Of a stretch of DNA of 64,000 nucleotides, positions 20,305-30,027 are shown piece by piece (positions within the stretch are counted from its first letter, which is position 1; every line of letters begins with the position of its first letter). The stretch is from contig CP060766.1 in assembly GCA_023205875.1 (NCBI GenBank), positions 372,001 to 436,000 on the forward strand. The letters run 5' to 3'. The notes under the pieces are model-generated. The model ran no database searches and was not told where the DNA came from. It was given only the letters and a program-made list of their open reading frames with translations. A program made the translations under genes and the position numbers. Source of the DNA: Chloropicon primus (Eukaryota; Chlorophyta; Chloropicophyceae; Chloropicales; Chloropicaceae).

Positions 20305-23300
20305 CTAGAGACCGATGCCACCCTTGTCCGAGTTCATCGACATGGCGGCAAGCCTTGGGTCATTCCTGAGCTTGCTGTCGAGGGCGTAGTACTTCTGCAA
20401 GGCTTGCTCCTCGTGCTTCTTGAGTCTCTGCTCGAGAATGTGAATCCTGAACATGGACTCCTCACAGGCCTTCTCGTACTCCTCCTCTTCCTCTTGCGAC
20501 ATCTGGTCCCTGTCTCTCTGGAAGTTGGCCTGCCTCTTTGCCAACGCAGCAGTCTCCTCGTCATGCCTGGCTTGGATGATGTTGGCCCGCTCAATGAGCC
20601 TGTCCTTGAGGGCCTTCAGGCACTTGTCTCTCACAGCGAAGCACTCCGTCCTCGTCAGGTGCTTGACGTTGATCGTCGAAGGCAAGAAGGCGCTCAAGAA
20701 GTCGTGCTCCACCTGCTCCTCCTCTTGCTTCTCTTCGTCACTCTCCTCCTTCTTGATACGGGTGACATCGTAATATGGTACAGTGAGGATGATGTTCTGC
20801 TCCTCCTTCATCCGGGAGTCCAAGATCGAGCGGATCTCCCTCTCCACGTCACGGATGGCCTGACTGCACTCCCTCTCGGCCAGGAGAAGGCGCTGGTACT
20901 CCTCAAGAAGGGCGCTGCCGGTGGGCTTCTCCTTCAACGTGTCCACCTCCGTGATGTGCGTGAGCCCCTCCTTGGTGTAAAGGCGGGAGCTCGCAGTGAT
21001 GCGGTCCTCGCCAAAGTGGAAGTTCAAGCGAATCTGGTCCGCTGCAACGAAGTACGTCCGCTTGTACACGTCGTCCCCGACAGGAATGTCGGCTCTCCTG
21101 GAGAACTTCTCTGTCATCTTCAGGAAAGGAAGCGCCGCCGTCTCGACCTTTTGGTCTGCCTTCTCCTGGTCCTGGTTGAACATGGCAATGTCATCCTCTT
21201 CAAGGGCCTCGAGCTCGGCGTCGTCATAAGTGACCGACCTGTAGATCAAGTGGTCGTCCCTCTCCTTGAAGAATTCCGAGATCTTCTTGTTGATGACCTC
21301 CTCCCTCTTGAGAAGGCCGTCCAGTCGGGCGCCGTGATGAAACTCGAACAGCCTGTACTCCCCCTTCTTCGTGACCATCTTCTTCAGCCCGAAGGATGAC
21401 CCCTCATCGAAGAGCTCGATGACCGTCTCCTCCAGGGAAAGGGTGACCCTCTGCCGGAGCTTGTCCTTGCGACGAGTGAAGTACTCCCTCGTCTCTTCGA
21501 TCTTCTCGTAATCCTCGTCCTGGAAGATCACAAGCCTTTCGATCATGCCGTCCCACCTCGCCGTATCCCCGAACATCGCGAAAACTTCGTGGATGCACTT
21601 GTAGTACTTCCTCTCCTTGCTGCCTTTCGGACACCTCAAGTCAAAGATGTCTTGAGGAATCTGGATGGCGCTGCACCAGCTCCTCGGCATGTCTATGTTG
21701 AACTTGTTCATGTAATTTTCCTCTGCCTCCTCTTCCTTGGTCTCCCTCGGTGTCGCAGATGGCGCCTCGCTGCTGCCAAACTGTCGAAGGCCGCTCGGAG
21801 TAATGCCGTCCTTGACCGTCCTTGGGGTCGGGCCAGTCGAATAGATCGTGTCCGCAGCCTCGCTCTCTTCCTGCTCGTCGACCCCAACCTCCTGGCTCAG
21901 CATGCTCTCCCACTGCTTCTCGTTCGTGAGGTTGAAGGTCATGGGCGCGACAGGAATCGGAGTACCCGTCTCCGTCAGCTGCATGTTTGCCCAGAAGTTG
22001 TGGTTGTTCCAAATGAACTCCACTCCCTGGTAAGGACTCTCCGCGACCTTGTAGACCGTTCCCGTGGACGGCTCCACGAAGACGTGCGAAGGGATGTCCC
22101 TCTGAGGTGCCATCACGAGCACCCAACAGTGCAAGTGCTTCGAAGCGCTCGAGTAAGGGGTCACTTGCTCGTAGTGAGGCTTCTTCTGCTTCTCCTCTTC
22201 ACCCTTGTCGAAGTTGATCGCCTTTTTTGCCTTCATCTCCTTCTCGTAATTGCTCTGCAAGTGTTTCGACTTCTTGATCACGTACTTTGGGGAGTCCACC
22301 ACGTTGGCCTTCTTGTCCTTCCCCGTTTTCTCCTTCCCAACTATTGCTACAGTTTGCTTCCTATGCAGGTAGGGGCAAACGGTCCTCGTCTGATTGTTCT
22401 CGGTGACCCACTCGGGTGCGTAACCGCAGACGCAGTACGCGTCGTACCCGGCGCCGATCAGCAGGGAGGTCAGCAAGATGCTCATGTCAAAGCAATCTCC
22501 GCTCTGCCACTTGATGATGGTCTGCGAGGAAGGAATGTACAAGGGAAACCTCGTCCTGTCCTTGAGCGTCTCGTACTTGATGAAGTTGGAAACGAACTGG
22601 GCACAGCCTTCCAGGTCGTAAAGGTCGGTGTGGTTCAGCTGCGTCGGCCTGACAGTCGTGCAGATGAACTTTTGGACTCCACACTCGTTGAGCGGGAGGA
22701 GCAGCAGCTGGTGCCTGTGCGGGTACAACTCCGTGAACGTCTTGTCGAAGTCCTTGGCGTAATTAATGATCTTGTCCTCCTTGTTTGTCGTGGACGTGTA
22801 CGTCGCAGGCATGGTGTCCAAATTGGAGAGCACGTGCTTGATGTTCTTCTCCTTGATGTTGATGTTCCTGAAAGTCTCCAGCCCGCTCTCCATGGGCTGC
22901 AGCTGCTCGAACTCCACTGTCCGGAGAATATCCCAGTACGCGTGGACGTCCTTCTGCGACGACCTCGGCCTGTCGTCCTCCTTGGCACCGATCTGCAGCG
23001 CACAGATTCTGTTTCCAGAGATGAAAGGAGCCATGTAGGCGTTGGACTCCATCACCGAGTCCAGGATCTTCCACTCTCCCCTCAGGCTCCTCAACGTGTC
23101 GGCCACCGTCTCCCCTTCCTTGATGCTGTACTCGAACGAGTACAGGCCGTCCACGAGCCCGCCCATCTCGTGGGTGCCTCCCACGAGGTACAGCTTGGTC
23201 TCGTACTCGACCATGATCTGCCCGTAGGACGGCGAAGGCATGACGGGAGTGACGAGCTTGCTCGCCTCGTACCACGTGTAACTGTTCAGATCCAGGTAGA

Positions 23301-24777
23301 ACAAGTCGTCCAGCACAAAGTTGTTGCGTCCTCCCCTCACCCACAGGAGTTCGTGCTCCTCCACTTCCCCGTCCACGACAATATCGATGGGAGAGGTGCA
23401 GATGCCGCAAGCTTGCCTTGGCGAAGGCGCGGCACCCACCGTCGGGAGCTGCTGCCAGGTGTAGGTCGCCAAATCCAGCGAGTGGAGGTCGTTGTACCTC
23501 ATGCCGTTCCCGTGACCGCCAAAGACGATCATGGTCTGGCCGTCCGGGGAGAGGGTGCACGAGGCGTACTCCCTCGGGGCCGGCATCGTGCCCTCGCACA
23601 GCGGGTTGTACCACGTGAGGGAATCCAAGTCGAGAATGAAGATCGAGTTCGTTCTCTTCCTGTCCGCGGTCACACCGCCGAAGATGATCAGCCTGGCGGA
23701 ATCCGGGTGGTACACCGCCGAGTGGCCGTCCCTCGGCTCGGGAACCTTTCCGGACGTCTTGAGGACCCTCCACTTGAGGAACATCTCGTCGATGTACAGA
23801 ATCTCATTCGTTTTCGCGGACTTGCTTTGGACGAAACCTCCGAACACGAGGAACTTGTTCCCGATGGCCGTGATGGTGTGCCCGGTCCTAAACTCGCAAA
23901 GCTTGCTGGACGCCGGGTAGCGGATCTGCTCGCTGATCACCGAGTCCACTTCAGTCACCTCGCCGTCCTCGGGTGCGTCCTGCAAGATCTTGTACTGCTG
24001 GAAGGCGCCCACCCACAAGCCCACCGGCTTGAGCCTCTCCCTCTCCTCCTGCTTCACCCTCTCGAGCTCGTCCCTCAAGAACTCTGTGAACTTGGAAAGC
24101 CCCTCCTCGCTCATGCTCTTGAAGGGCTCCTTCAGGTTGTTGTACCTCGTCTCGAAGTGGTTCAGGTTGGGCAAGAAGCCAAGCTCGTATGGGATGTCCG
24201 TGAGCGAGTTGGCGTTCACGTCCAAGTAGGCCAGCTTCTCCAGGCTCGCGATGGACTTTGGCAGGTTGGCCAGCCTGTTGTTCGACAAGTCGATCCTCTG
24301 CAGCTCTGTCATCGCCCCAATATTCTCAGAGATGTCCTCAATCGAGTTGTTCTCGGCTTTGAGTATCTGCAAGTTCGTCAAGGTCGCCAAGTTGTCACCG
24401 ATAGTCGTGACCTTGTTTCCAGAGATATCAAGCTCCTCCAGGGACTGCAGCGCTGATATCCCATCAGGTATCTCCTGCAGCAAGTTTCCAGTGAACTCAA
24501 GCTTCTTCAGGCTCGGCAAGGAGCTCAGCACGGAGGGAAGCAGCGCAAACTTGTTGAAGCTTAACCGAACCACTTTCAGGTTCGTCAGCTCTCCCAGTTC
24601 CTTGGGCAGCTCCGTCAGCAGGTTTCCTCTCAAGTCTATCTCGCTCAGGTTCGGTATGGTGGACTTGATCTGATGGATGGAAGCGGCGGAGATTTCAGCT
24701 ATCTTGAGGTAGGACAAGTTCAGCTTCCCTCCCTTCTTTGCTTCCGCTATCCTGGATTTCAACCTCTCTGGATCCAT
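20305..24777 (-). CDS. DRC7: Dynein regulatory complex subunit DRC7 with N-terminal LRR and kelch domains
   Basis: A single exon of 1490 residues. Residues about 15-220 are leucine-rich repeats (LTNLKVVRLSFNKF, LQSLEELDISGNKV). Residues about 285-570 are kelch blades (FLVFGGFVQ, LIIFGGVTAD, MIVFGGHGNGM). Residues about 640-960 are the DRC7/CCDC135 transglutaminase-like domain with LLLLPLNECGVQKFICTT, QSGDCFDMSILLTSLLIGAG (Cys near 760), LHCWVLVMAP (His near 884) and FVEPSTG. The remainder is the charged, coiled-coil DRC7 C-terminus. DRC7 belongs to the nexin-dynein regulatory complex that joins axonemal doublets. Human DRC7 is much shorter and lacks LRR and kelch. The third triad position reads Glu (FVEP) where human has Asp. 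Confidence 0.93.
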   Translation of the reverse strand: MDPERLKSRIAEAKKGGKLNLSYLKIAEISAASIHQIKSTIPNLSEIDLRGNLLTELPKELGELTNLKVVRLSFNKFALLPSVLSSLPSLKKLEFTGNLLQEIPDGISALQSLEELDISGNKVTTIGDNLATLTNLQILKAENNSIEDISENIGAMTELQRIDLSNNRLANLPKSIASLEKLAYLDVNANSLTDIPYELGFLPNLNHFETRYNNLKEPFKSMSEEGLSKFTEFLRDELERVKQEERERLKPVGLWVGAFQQYKILQDAPEDGEVTEVDSVISEQIRYPASSKLCEFRTGHTITAIGNKFLVFGGFVQSKSAKTNEILYIDEMFLKWRVLKTSGKVPEPRDGHSAVYHPDSARLIIFGGVTADRKRTNSIFILDLDSLTWYNPLCEGTMPAPREYASCTLSPDGQTMIVFGGHGNGMRYNDLHSLDLATYTWQQLPTVGAAPSPRQACGICTSPIDIVVDGEVEEHELLWVRGGRNNFVLDDLFYLDLNSYTWYEASKLVTPVMPSPSYGQIMVEYETKLYLVGGTHEMGGLVDGLYSFEYSIKEGETVADTLRSLRGEWKILDSVMESNAYMAPFISGNRICALQIGAKEDDRPRSSQKDVHAYWDILRTVEFEQLQPMESGLETFRNINIKEKNIKHVLSNLDTMPATYTSTTNKEDKIINYAKDFDKTFTELYPHRHQLLLLPLNECGVQKFICTTVRPTQLNHTDLYDLEGCAQFVSNFIKYETLKDRTRFPLYIPSSQTIIKWQSGDCFDMSILLTSLLIGAGYDAYCVCGYAPEWVTENNQTRTVCPYLHRKQTVAIVGKEKTGKDKKANVVDSPKYVIKKSKHLQSNYEKEMKAKKAINFDKGEEEKQKKPHYEQVTPYSSASKHLHCWVLVMAPQRDIPSHVFVEPSTGTVYKVAESPYQGVEFIWNNHNFWANMQLTETGTPIPVAPMTFNLTNEKQWESMLSQEVGVDEQEESEAADTIYSTGPTPRTVKDGITPSGLRQFGSSEAPSATPRETKEEEAEENYMNKFNIDMPRSWCSAIQIPQDIFDLRCPKGSKERKYYKCIHEVFAMFGDTARWDGMIERLVIFQDEDYEKIEETREYFTRRKDKLRQRVTLSLEETVIELFDEGSSFGLKKMVTKKGEYRLFEFHHGARLDGLLKREEVINKKISEFFKERDDHLIYRSVTYDDAELEALEEDDIAMFNQDQEKADQKVETAALPFLKMTEKFSRRADIPVGDDVYKRTYFVAADQIRLNFHFGEDRITASSRLYTKEGLTHITEVDTLKEKPTGSALLEEYQRLLLAERECSQAIRDVEREIRSILDSRMKEEQNIILTVPYYDVTRIKKEESDEEKQEEEQVEHDFLSAFLPSTINVKHLTRTECFAVRDKCLKALKDRLIERANIIQARHDEETAALAKRQANFQRDRDQMSQEEEEEYEKACEESMFRIHILEQRLKKHEEQALQKYYALDSKLRNDPRLAAMSMNSDKGGIGL

Positions 24778-25597
24778 CTTGCCACAGCAACAACTCTTCT
24801 ACACAAACACAAACACAAACACAAGAGAGACCACCACTGGGTCCCTTACAATTGTTTGTCCTTGGATGCAAGCCAAACCAATGCTCCGTCCTGCTTCCTC
24901 TCCCTCTGTTGTGCCGCTCTCTTCCTACAACAATACTATACTCTAGACACACACACACACACACAACCGGTTGGAGACCACAAGCAGCAAACCTTGGACT
25001 TTGGGCCTACAGTGGTGTGGTCCCACAAAGCAAAGCAATTGGGATACAATGGAGGCAATGGAGGCAATGGAGGCAACAAGAGATCCTCCTCCTCTGTCTC
25101 TCCCTGTCTCTCTGTCTCTCTGTGTGTGTGTGTCTCTTCGCTCTTCTCCGTCCAAGCCGCGCCCCTCCAACGGCCTTCTCCTCAAGTCAAACCTAATTCC
25201 TTTGTACATCGAGAGACATTAATTTTCCTGACGATGGGAATTCCGTTGTTACGTGAGAGACGTTTGGTCCCATGTGTGTGTACCACTCTCGGTGTGATGT
25301 CATAGACGGAATTATGTCGTGCGTCCCACGAGAAAGGGGAGGGAGAGGGAGAGAGAGATACTGTGTGGGGAGCGAAGGGAGTAAGAGGGAAAGAGGTAAT
25401 GTTTGAGGCAATTGGGGGGCAGAGAGAGAGGGGAGGACTGTGGGGACGGAAGCAGGTCGAAGCATTGTCTCGTTCTCTTTCCGCAGACCCCTCGGTCGAA
25501 GGAAACGGCGTAGTGATGAGGATTTTGAGTCTTACTGACATAGCTCCTTTCGTTTCATGGATGGGTGACAACTGACAGAGAGAGAGAGACAGAGACA
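24778..25597. promoter_or_regulatory. Shared divergent region between DRC7 and the axonemal thioredoxin
   Basis: 820 bp between two head-to-head putative flagellar genes. It contains AC dinucleotide runs (24808-24825, 24946-24964), a GGAGGCAAT triplicate near 25050-25077 and TCTCTG repeats near 25100-25130. A plus-oriented element copy (25447-25530) sits next to the thioredoxin gene. No coding frame is supported. Confidence 0.55.
25447..25530 (+). promoter_or_regulatory. Palindromic promoter-linked element at the thioredoxin gene
   Basis: The blocks are CATTGTCTCGTTCTCTTTCC, then CCCTCGGTCGAAGGAAACGG, then GTGATGAGGATTTTGAG. The palindrome itself is degenerate. It ends about 65 bp before the ATG, in the same orientation. 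Confidence 0.65.
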
Positions 25598-26057
25598 ATG
25601 CCTGCCGGTGCATCCGATAGCTACTTTGTGGAGGTGGAGGACTCCGAGGCTCTGGACGAGAAGCTGTGCGAGAAGGGAATCAAAGGTAAGGAAGAACCAA
25701 CCTGCAAAAGAGGATAGATATGCCTTGGAAGATTAGAGAAAGCTAACTTTTCTCTCATCATCTCTTCCTCTCACTCTCACTCTCTTCCTCTCACTCTCAC
25801 TCTCTTCCCCCTGTTCTTCTTCTTTGCCGTCCTTGCAGTCATCGAGGTTTACAGCGATTGGTGCGGGCCATGCAAGAGCATCGTAGAAATGCTGGACCAG
25901 GAGAGGAAGGAGACGGATGACCCCGTCTCCCTTCAGTTTCTGAGAGTGAGTCGACCTCCTTCCTCCCTCCCTTGAGGCCCACCTCGAGCCTTGACCTTTG
26001 CATCCATCGCATCGCATCGCATCGCATCGCAATGGATTGACTCCCTGGATTGAATTG

Positions 26058-26104
<47 letters not shown>

Positions 26105-26342
26105 GTGCAAAGCTTCCTCTGTGGAGGACTTCAAGGAAAGCGACAACAGGTCTCAGCCCCTCTTCTTCGTGTACAACAATGGCACCCAGGTGGCCCAGAT
26201 TGAGGGTCCGGACGGCCCAGCATTCATCAAGGCCATCAAGGACAACTTCCCGCAGCCAGACGCCTCGGTCCAAGACTTAGAGGACAACCCAAAGTTCGTA
26301 GCGCGAAGGGAGAGGTTGAAGACCCAAGCGAAGGAGACGTAG
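25598..26342 (+). CDS. Axonemal thioredoxin (outer-arm dynein LC14/LC16 / NME8-9 type)
   Basis: Three exons, 25598..25685, 25839..25945 and 26106..26342, encode 143 residues. A thioredoxin fold is evident: VIEVYSDWCGPCKSIVEML with the redox pair Cys38/Cys41, then SQPLFFVYNNGTQVAQIEG with the cis-Pro context. The spacing with an extra segment after the active site (KETDDPVSLQFLRCKASS) and the PLFFVYNNG end resemble the thioredoxins of outer-arm dynein (Chlamydomonas LC14/LC16, animal NME8/9). They differ from metabolic thioredoxins. Lying head-to-head with DRC7 supports a flagellar role. The second intron ends in a pure CT run (26061-26102) directly before TGCAG. Confidence 0.85.
26061..26102 (+). 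repeat. CT microsatellite serving as polypyrimidine tract
   Basis: About 20 CT units directly precede the 3' splice site TGCAG of the second thioredoxin intron. Confidence 0.95.
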
Positions 26343-26558
26343 GCGGCAAGGCATGATGAATGGAAGCGCCAAGGTGATACTTGATACTTGTGTAAGAGGA
26401 AACAATTGTTTACAGTTGGTTTATATTGGCTTGAATTTCATGGAGGGGCTCTCGAAAGAGTCCAACCCTTTCTATGGTATACGCAGTTTGGCAAGAACGA
26501 AACAAAGAGAGAGAGAGAGAGAGAGCGTGCGTGTGCGTGCGCGGAGCACTCTGCTCGT

Positions 26559-28274
26559 TCACTCCGCAAAACCTGGAATGCCGTTCATCTTGAAGGCGTC
26601 CTTCGGCAGGTCTCTCTTGGGAACGCCCACCCCGGGGACCTGACAGTACTTGACCCTGTCCTCCTCGCTCACGGGGCCCCCGCAAGCGATGTACTCCAGT
26701 ATGAGGTCTATGGACACCATCATCATGACCTGCCCGATGACTTTGCCGGGGTGGGGTATCTTCAGCTTCTCCAGGGCGCTCCAGAACTGCATGGCGCCCG
26801 GGATGTAGGAGTAGAAGCTGTAGGGGTCGGAGCCAAGGTACGGCCTCCACGTCGTCGTCATCAGCGCCGCGCTCCTGGCGAAGCCGTGGATGGAAGCCGC
26901 CCTCGCGCACCTCCTCCTGCCGTACTCGTTCAAGGCCTGCTGGATGCACCCGTCCCCCTCCTCCATGTTGCACCTGGAGAGGACGTCGGCGAGGACGTAG
27001 CCGTCCTCAATCGCTTGGCACCCCCCTTGGCCCATGTTCGGCTGCATGGAGTGCGCCGAATCGCCCAGGAGGGCGACCTTGCCCTTGACCCAGTTGAAGA
27101 CGGGCCTCCTGTCGTAGATGTCCCTCTGTTCGATGTCCTCCTCCAGGGTCGCCTCGAACCTGGCCCTCACGTCCGCCGACCAGTCCTTGAAGAGCTCGAG
27201 CAGGTTTCCCCTGACGTCCCCGGACTCGTCCTTGATGCCAGGCTCCTGGGCCTTGAAGGCGTACCACTGCGTCTTTCCCTCCCCGACATCGCTGGCGACA
27301 AAGTACTGGCCGTTGCCCAGGTACACCTGGTACCCGATCTTCTCCACGTCCTCGAGCTCAAAGTCGCAGGTCGCGGTGTAGCAGGTGTACCCCGAGTAAG
27401 TGGCCTCGTCGTTCCCCCTGGTTCTCACTTGCTTCCTCACCGTTGAGTTGATGCCGTCGGCCGCCACGATCACGTCGCCGATGGTCTTCGACCCGTCGTC
27501 GAACCTCACCTCGACGAACGCCTTGCCCGTCGGCGAGTCCTCCGCGGAAACCTCCTCGTAACTCTCGACCCTCTTCCCCAGGGTCATGCTCTCGGGCTTC
27601 ACCGCCCCCTTGAGGATGTCAAGAAGCACGTAACGGTTGAGCACCAGGGTGAGGGGCAGCCCCTTCTTCAGAGCCGGCTTCCTCGTGTCGAACCTGAGGT
27701 ACCACTCCCCCGTCTTGCCGTCCAGCAAGCCGTTGATCCTGTCTCCGGTGATCGTCCCCAGGTCCATGATCTGCCTCGCGACGCTCATGTCAATCGCCTC
27801 CAGGGACTCCAGCGCGTTGCACTGCAACTGGATCGGCCCCCCAAACGGCTTGTACTCCTTCACCTTCTCGTACAGGGTGAAGGGGATGCCCTTGGACTGG
27901 AGGGCCAGGGCCGCGCACAGGCCACCTATCCCCCCTCCCGCGATAATGACGCGGGGCTTGCCAGAGTCCGAGTCCGAGTCCAAGCAGGAGGAGGAGGACG
28001 TGTCCGCCGCGGGAGGTGCGCCATCAAGCACCGCACGAGCTGCTTGATGAGGAGGTCTGGGTCGGCCAACAACCCTCTTCCTCCTCCTCCAAGAAGAAGA
28101 AGAAGAAGAAGAAGAAGAAGCGTCGTGAGAATGAGGGATTCTCATCACGCTGCTCGTCGTCGTCGAAACCAACACGCGCCTTTCGGATGCCACCGAAGCC
28201 ATTCTCATTCTCATTCTCGTGGTGGAGGATGGCAAGCGACGTGTCATCCCTCGTTTCGTGGAAGAGCCCAACAT
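26559..28274 (-). CDS. ZEP: Zeaxanthin epoxidase
   Basis: A single exon; the ATG at 28274 gives 571 residues. The frame stays open to 28421, but those extra codons translate a promoter-linked element, so 28274 is preferred. The N-terminus is Ser/Arg-rich (plastid transit). The FAD Rossmann motif VIIAGGGIGGL is at about 109-119. Plant ZEP landmarks follow: GPIQLQCNALESLEAID, ITGDRINGLLDGKTGEWY, EATYSGYTCYT, GNGQYFVASDVGEGKTQWYA and GDSAHSMQPNMGQGGCQAIE (about 404). The enzyme converts zeaxanthin to antheraxanthin and violaxanthin in the xanthophyll cycle. The C-terminal FHA domain of land-plant ZEP is absent; the protein ends soon after the catalytic domain. Confidence 0.93.
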   Translation of the reverse strand: MLGSSTKRGMTRRLPSSTTRMRMRMASVASERRVLVSTTTSSVMRIPHSHDASSSSSSSSSWRRRKRVVGRPRPPHQAARAVLDGAPPAADTSSSSCLDSDSDSGKPRVIIAGGGIGGLCAALALQSKGIPFTLYEKVKEYKPFGGPIQLQCNALESLEAIDMSVARQIMDLGTITGDRINGLLDGKTGEWYLRFDTRKPALKKGLPLTLVLNRYVLLDILKGAVKPESMTLGKRVESYEEVSAEDSPTGKAFVEVRFDDGSKTIGDVIVAADGINSTVRKQVRTRGNDEATYSGYTCYTATCDFELEDVEKIGYQVYLGNGQYFVASDVGEGKTQWYAFKAQEPGIKDESGDVRGNLLELFKDWSADVRARFEATLEEDIEQRDIYDRRPVFNWVKGKVALLGDSAHSMQPNMGQGGCQAIEDGYVLADVLSRCNMEEGDGCIQQALNEYGRRRCARAASIHGFARSAALMTTTWRPYLGSDPYSFYSYIPGAMQFWSALEKLKIPHPGKVIGQVMMMVSIDLILEYIACGGPVSEEDRVKYCQVPGVGVPKRDLPKDAFKMNGIPGFAE

Positions 28275-28667
28275 CTTTCCTTCCTCTTTGCTTCCTTGCT
28301 TCTCCACGAGCGAAATCCTTCGAGTGACGGCTCTTTCGAAAGAGCAAGAAGAGACGCTTCGATTGGCGCCACCCTCCTCAACCCTTGTGCGCGTTATCGA
28401 GGCGCCAAGCGTCCAAAACACTCGTGTTGCCGTCCAAAGGAGAGGAGAGCCACTCGTTCGCTAAGATCTTTTTGATGAGATCCTCTGGATCAGATAAAGA
28501 GAAAGGGCGCGGATCGATCGATCGATCGGTGGGGACGATAGGCACGTAGTAAGCGATCGTTGGCGAGGAGAGGGTTGCGATCGGTGCGAACGCGACGGCG
28601 ATCGATAGGACTCGTCACGCTCTTTCCGTTGGTGTGACCATTGCCAAGGTTTCGTTCACGAGCGACG
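28275..28667. promoter_or_regulatory. Divergent promoter region between ZEP and the histone deacetylase gene
   Basis: 393 bp. A minus-oriented element copy (28306-28362) faces ZEP, and a weak plus-oriented one (28605-28640) faces the deacetylase. An ATCG tetranucleotide run lies near 28513-28528. The AAGAAG run near 28090-28120 lies within the ZEP coding sequence, not in this region. Confidence 0.6.
28306..28362 (-). promoter_or_regulatory. Palindromic promoter-linked element, ZEP copy
   Basis: On the minus strand it reads CGAAGCGTCTCTTCTTG, then CTCTTTCGAAAGAGCCGTCA, then CTCGAAGGATTTCG. The palindromic core is perfect. It ends about 30 bp before the chosen ZEP ATG. Confidence 0.75.
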
Positions 28668-29910
28668 ATGAGGTTGGGTCGATGGAGGAAGGTTTGCTCC
28701 GCTGCCTTGAGGAGGAGCGATGCCCGGGCCGTCGAGGCATCGAGGACGAGGGACCTTCACACAGGTAATCCCCTGTACCGCTTTCTATTCCCTTTCCTTT
28801 CTTTCTCGACTACGAAAACGAAAATGAAAACAAAAGGCTTCTCTGTCTCTCTCTCTCTGGTGTTGTTGTTGTTGTTGATGATGTTGGTCTGACTCTCCTC
28901 CTCTTCCTCCTTCTCCTCCTCCTCCTGCTGCTATTGCTGCTGCCGTGGTCACAGGGGGCGCGATGAAGGTGTTCACGTCCGACTGGGCGCACGAGAAGCT
29001 CCCGGCCGGCCACAAGTTTCCGATGGACAAGTACAGGCTGGTAAGGGAGGAGCTAGAGACTGACCTTACGCTGAGGGGCAAGGTGTCGGTGGTGAGGGCG
29101 CCACTGATCACACAGGAGGAGCTGGAGGTGGTCCACTGCAAGGGGTACGTCGAGCGGGTCCTCCGTGGGAATCTGACCGCCAAGGAGAACCGGAGGATAG
29201 GGTTCCCGTGGACCAAGGAGTCGGTTACGAGGTACAGGGCGAGTGCGGGGGGGACCCTGGCTGCCTTGCATGCCGTGATGGGGGTCGAGGGGTCGATGGT
29301 TGCGGCTCACGCCGCGGGGGGGACGCATCACGCCTTCAGGGACGCTGGGGAGGGCTTCTGCGTGTTCAACGACATCGCCCTTGCCGCCGTCACCGCCGAG
29401 ACGATGTACCCGGAAGCGGCGCTTCCCATCCTCGTCATCGATCTGGACGTCCACCAGGGCAACGGCACCGCGGATATATTCCAATCCAAGAGCTCCGTGT
29501 TCACGTTCTCGATCCACGGGGCGAACAACTACCCTTGGAAGACGAGGAGGAAAAGCGACCTCGATGTCGAGGTCCCGGACGACACGACCGACGCCGAGTA
29601 CCTCGACGTCTTGGCCCGGTCGCTCGAGGACGTCTTCCTCAGGGTGAAGCCGAGGCTGGTGATCTACCAGGCCGGCGTCGATGGCTTGAGGGAGGACTCC
29701 TTGGGCAGGCTCGCCCTCACGAGGCAGGGCTTGATCAGGAGGAACAACTTGGTGTACGACATGTGCATCCGCGACGGTTGCAAGCTCGTCATCACGATGG
29801 GTGGGGGCTACAGCAGGCCCATCGACGCCACCGTGGACGCCTCCGTGGACATCTTTCGCGTCGCGGCCCTGAAGTACTGCGCGAGGAGTAGTAGCAGTAG
29901 CAGTAGGTAG
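28668..29910 (+). CDS. Class IV-like (HDAC11/HDA2) histone deacetylase family protein with targeting leader
   Basis: Exons 28668..28764 and 28955..29910 (190-nt intron) give 350 residues. Exon 1 encodes only an Arg/Ala/Ser leader (MRLGRWRKVCSAALRRSDAR), typical of an organellar presequence and lacking acidic residues at the start. The catalytic domain has AAGGTHHAFRDAGEGFCVFN (tandem His), VIDLDVHQGNGTADIF, YQAGVDGLREDSLGRL and a GGGYSRP end, so the Zn2+ ligands and catalytic His pair are present. The D-x-EYL/GLIRRNNLVYDMC segment is closest to class IV enzymes. The substrate in an organelle, if it goes there, would be a non-histone protein or a polyamine-like compound (inference). It ends in a Ser run. 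Confidence 0.87.
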
Positions 29911-30027
29911 TGCTTGAGAGGGATTGTGCCATCGTTGCTTACATGATGATGATGATGGTGATGGTGATGGTGATGTAGTGTTACAGGTTATAAATAGAGA
30001 TGTTTGTGCTCGAACGCTTTGGCATCC

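Noticed and set aside
21589-24456. 955-codon open frame on the plus strand opposite DRC7
   Set aside because: No domain, and it mirrors the third-position GC bias of the real gene on the other strand. Similar long antisense frames occur opposite the P-domain, lipase, APC6 and G6PDH genes.
28275-28421. 49-residue N-terminal extension of zeaxanthin epoxidase
   Set aside because: It translates a promoter-linked element copy; the downstream ATG already gives a transit peptide.
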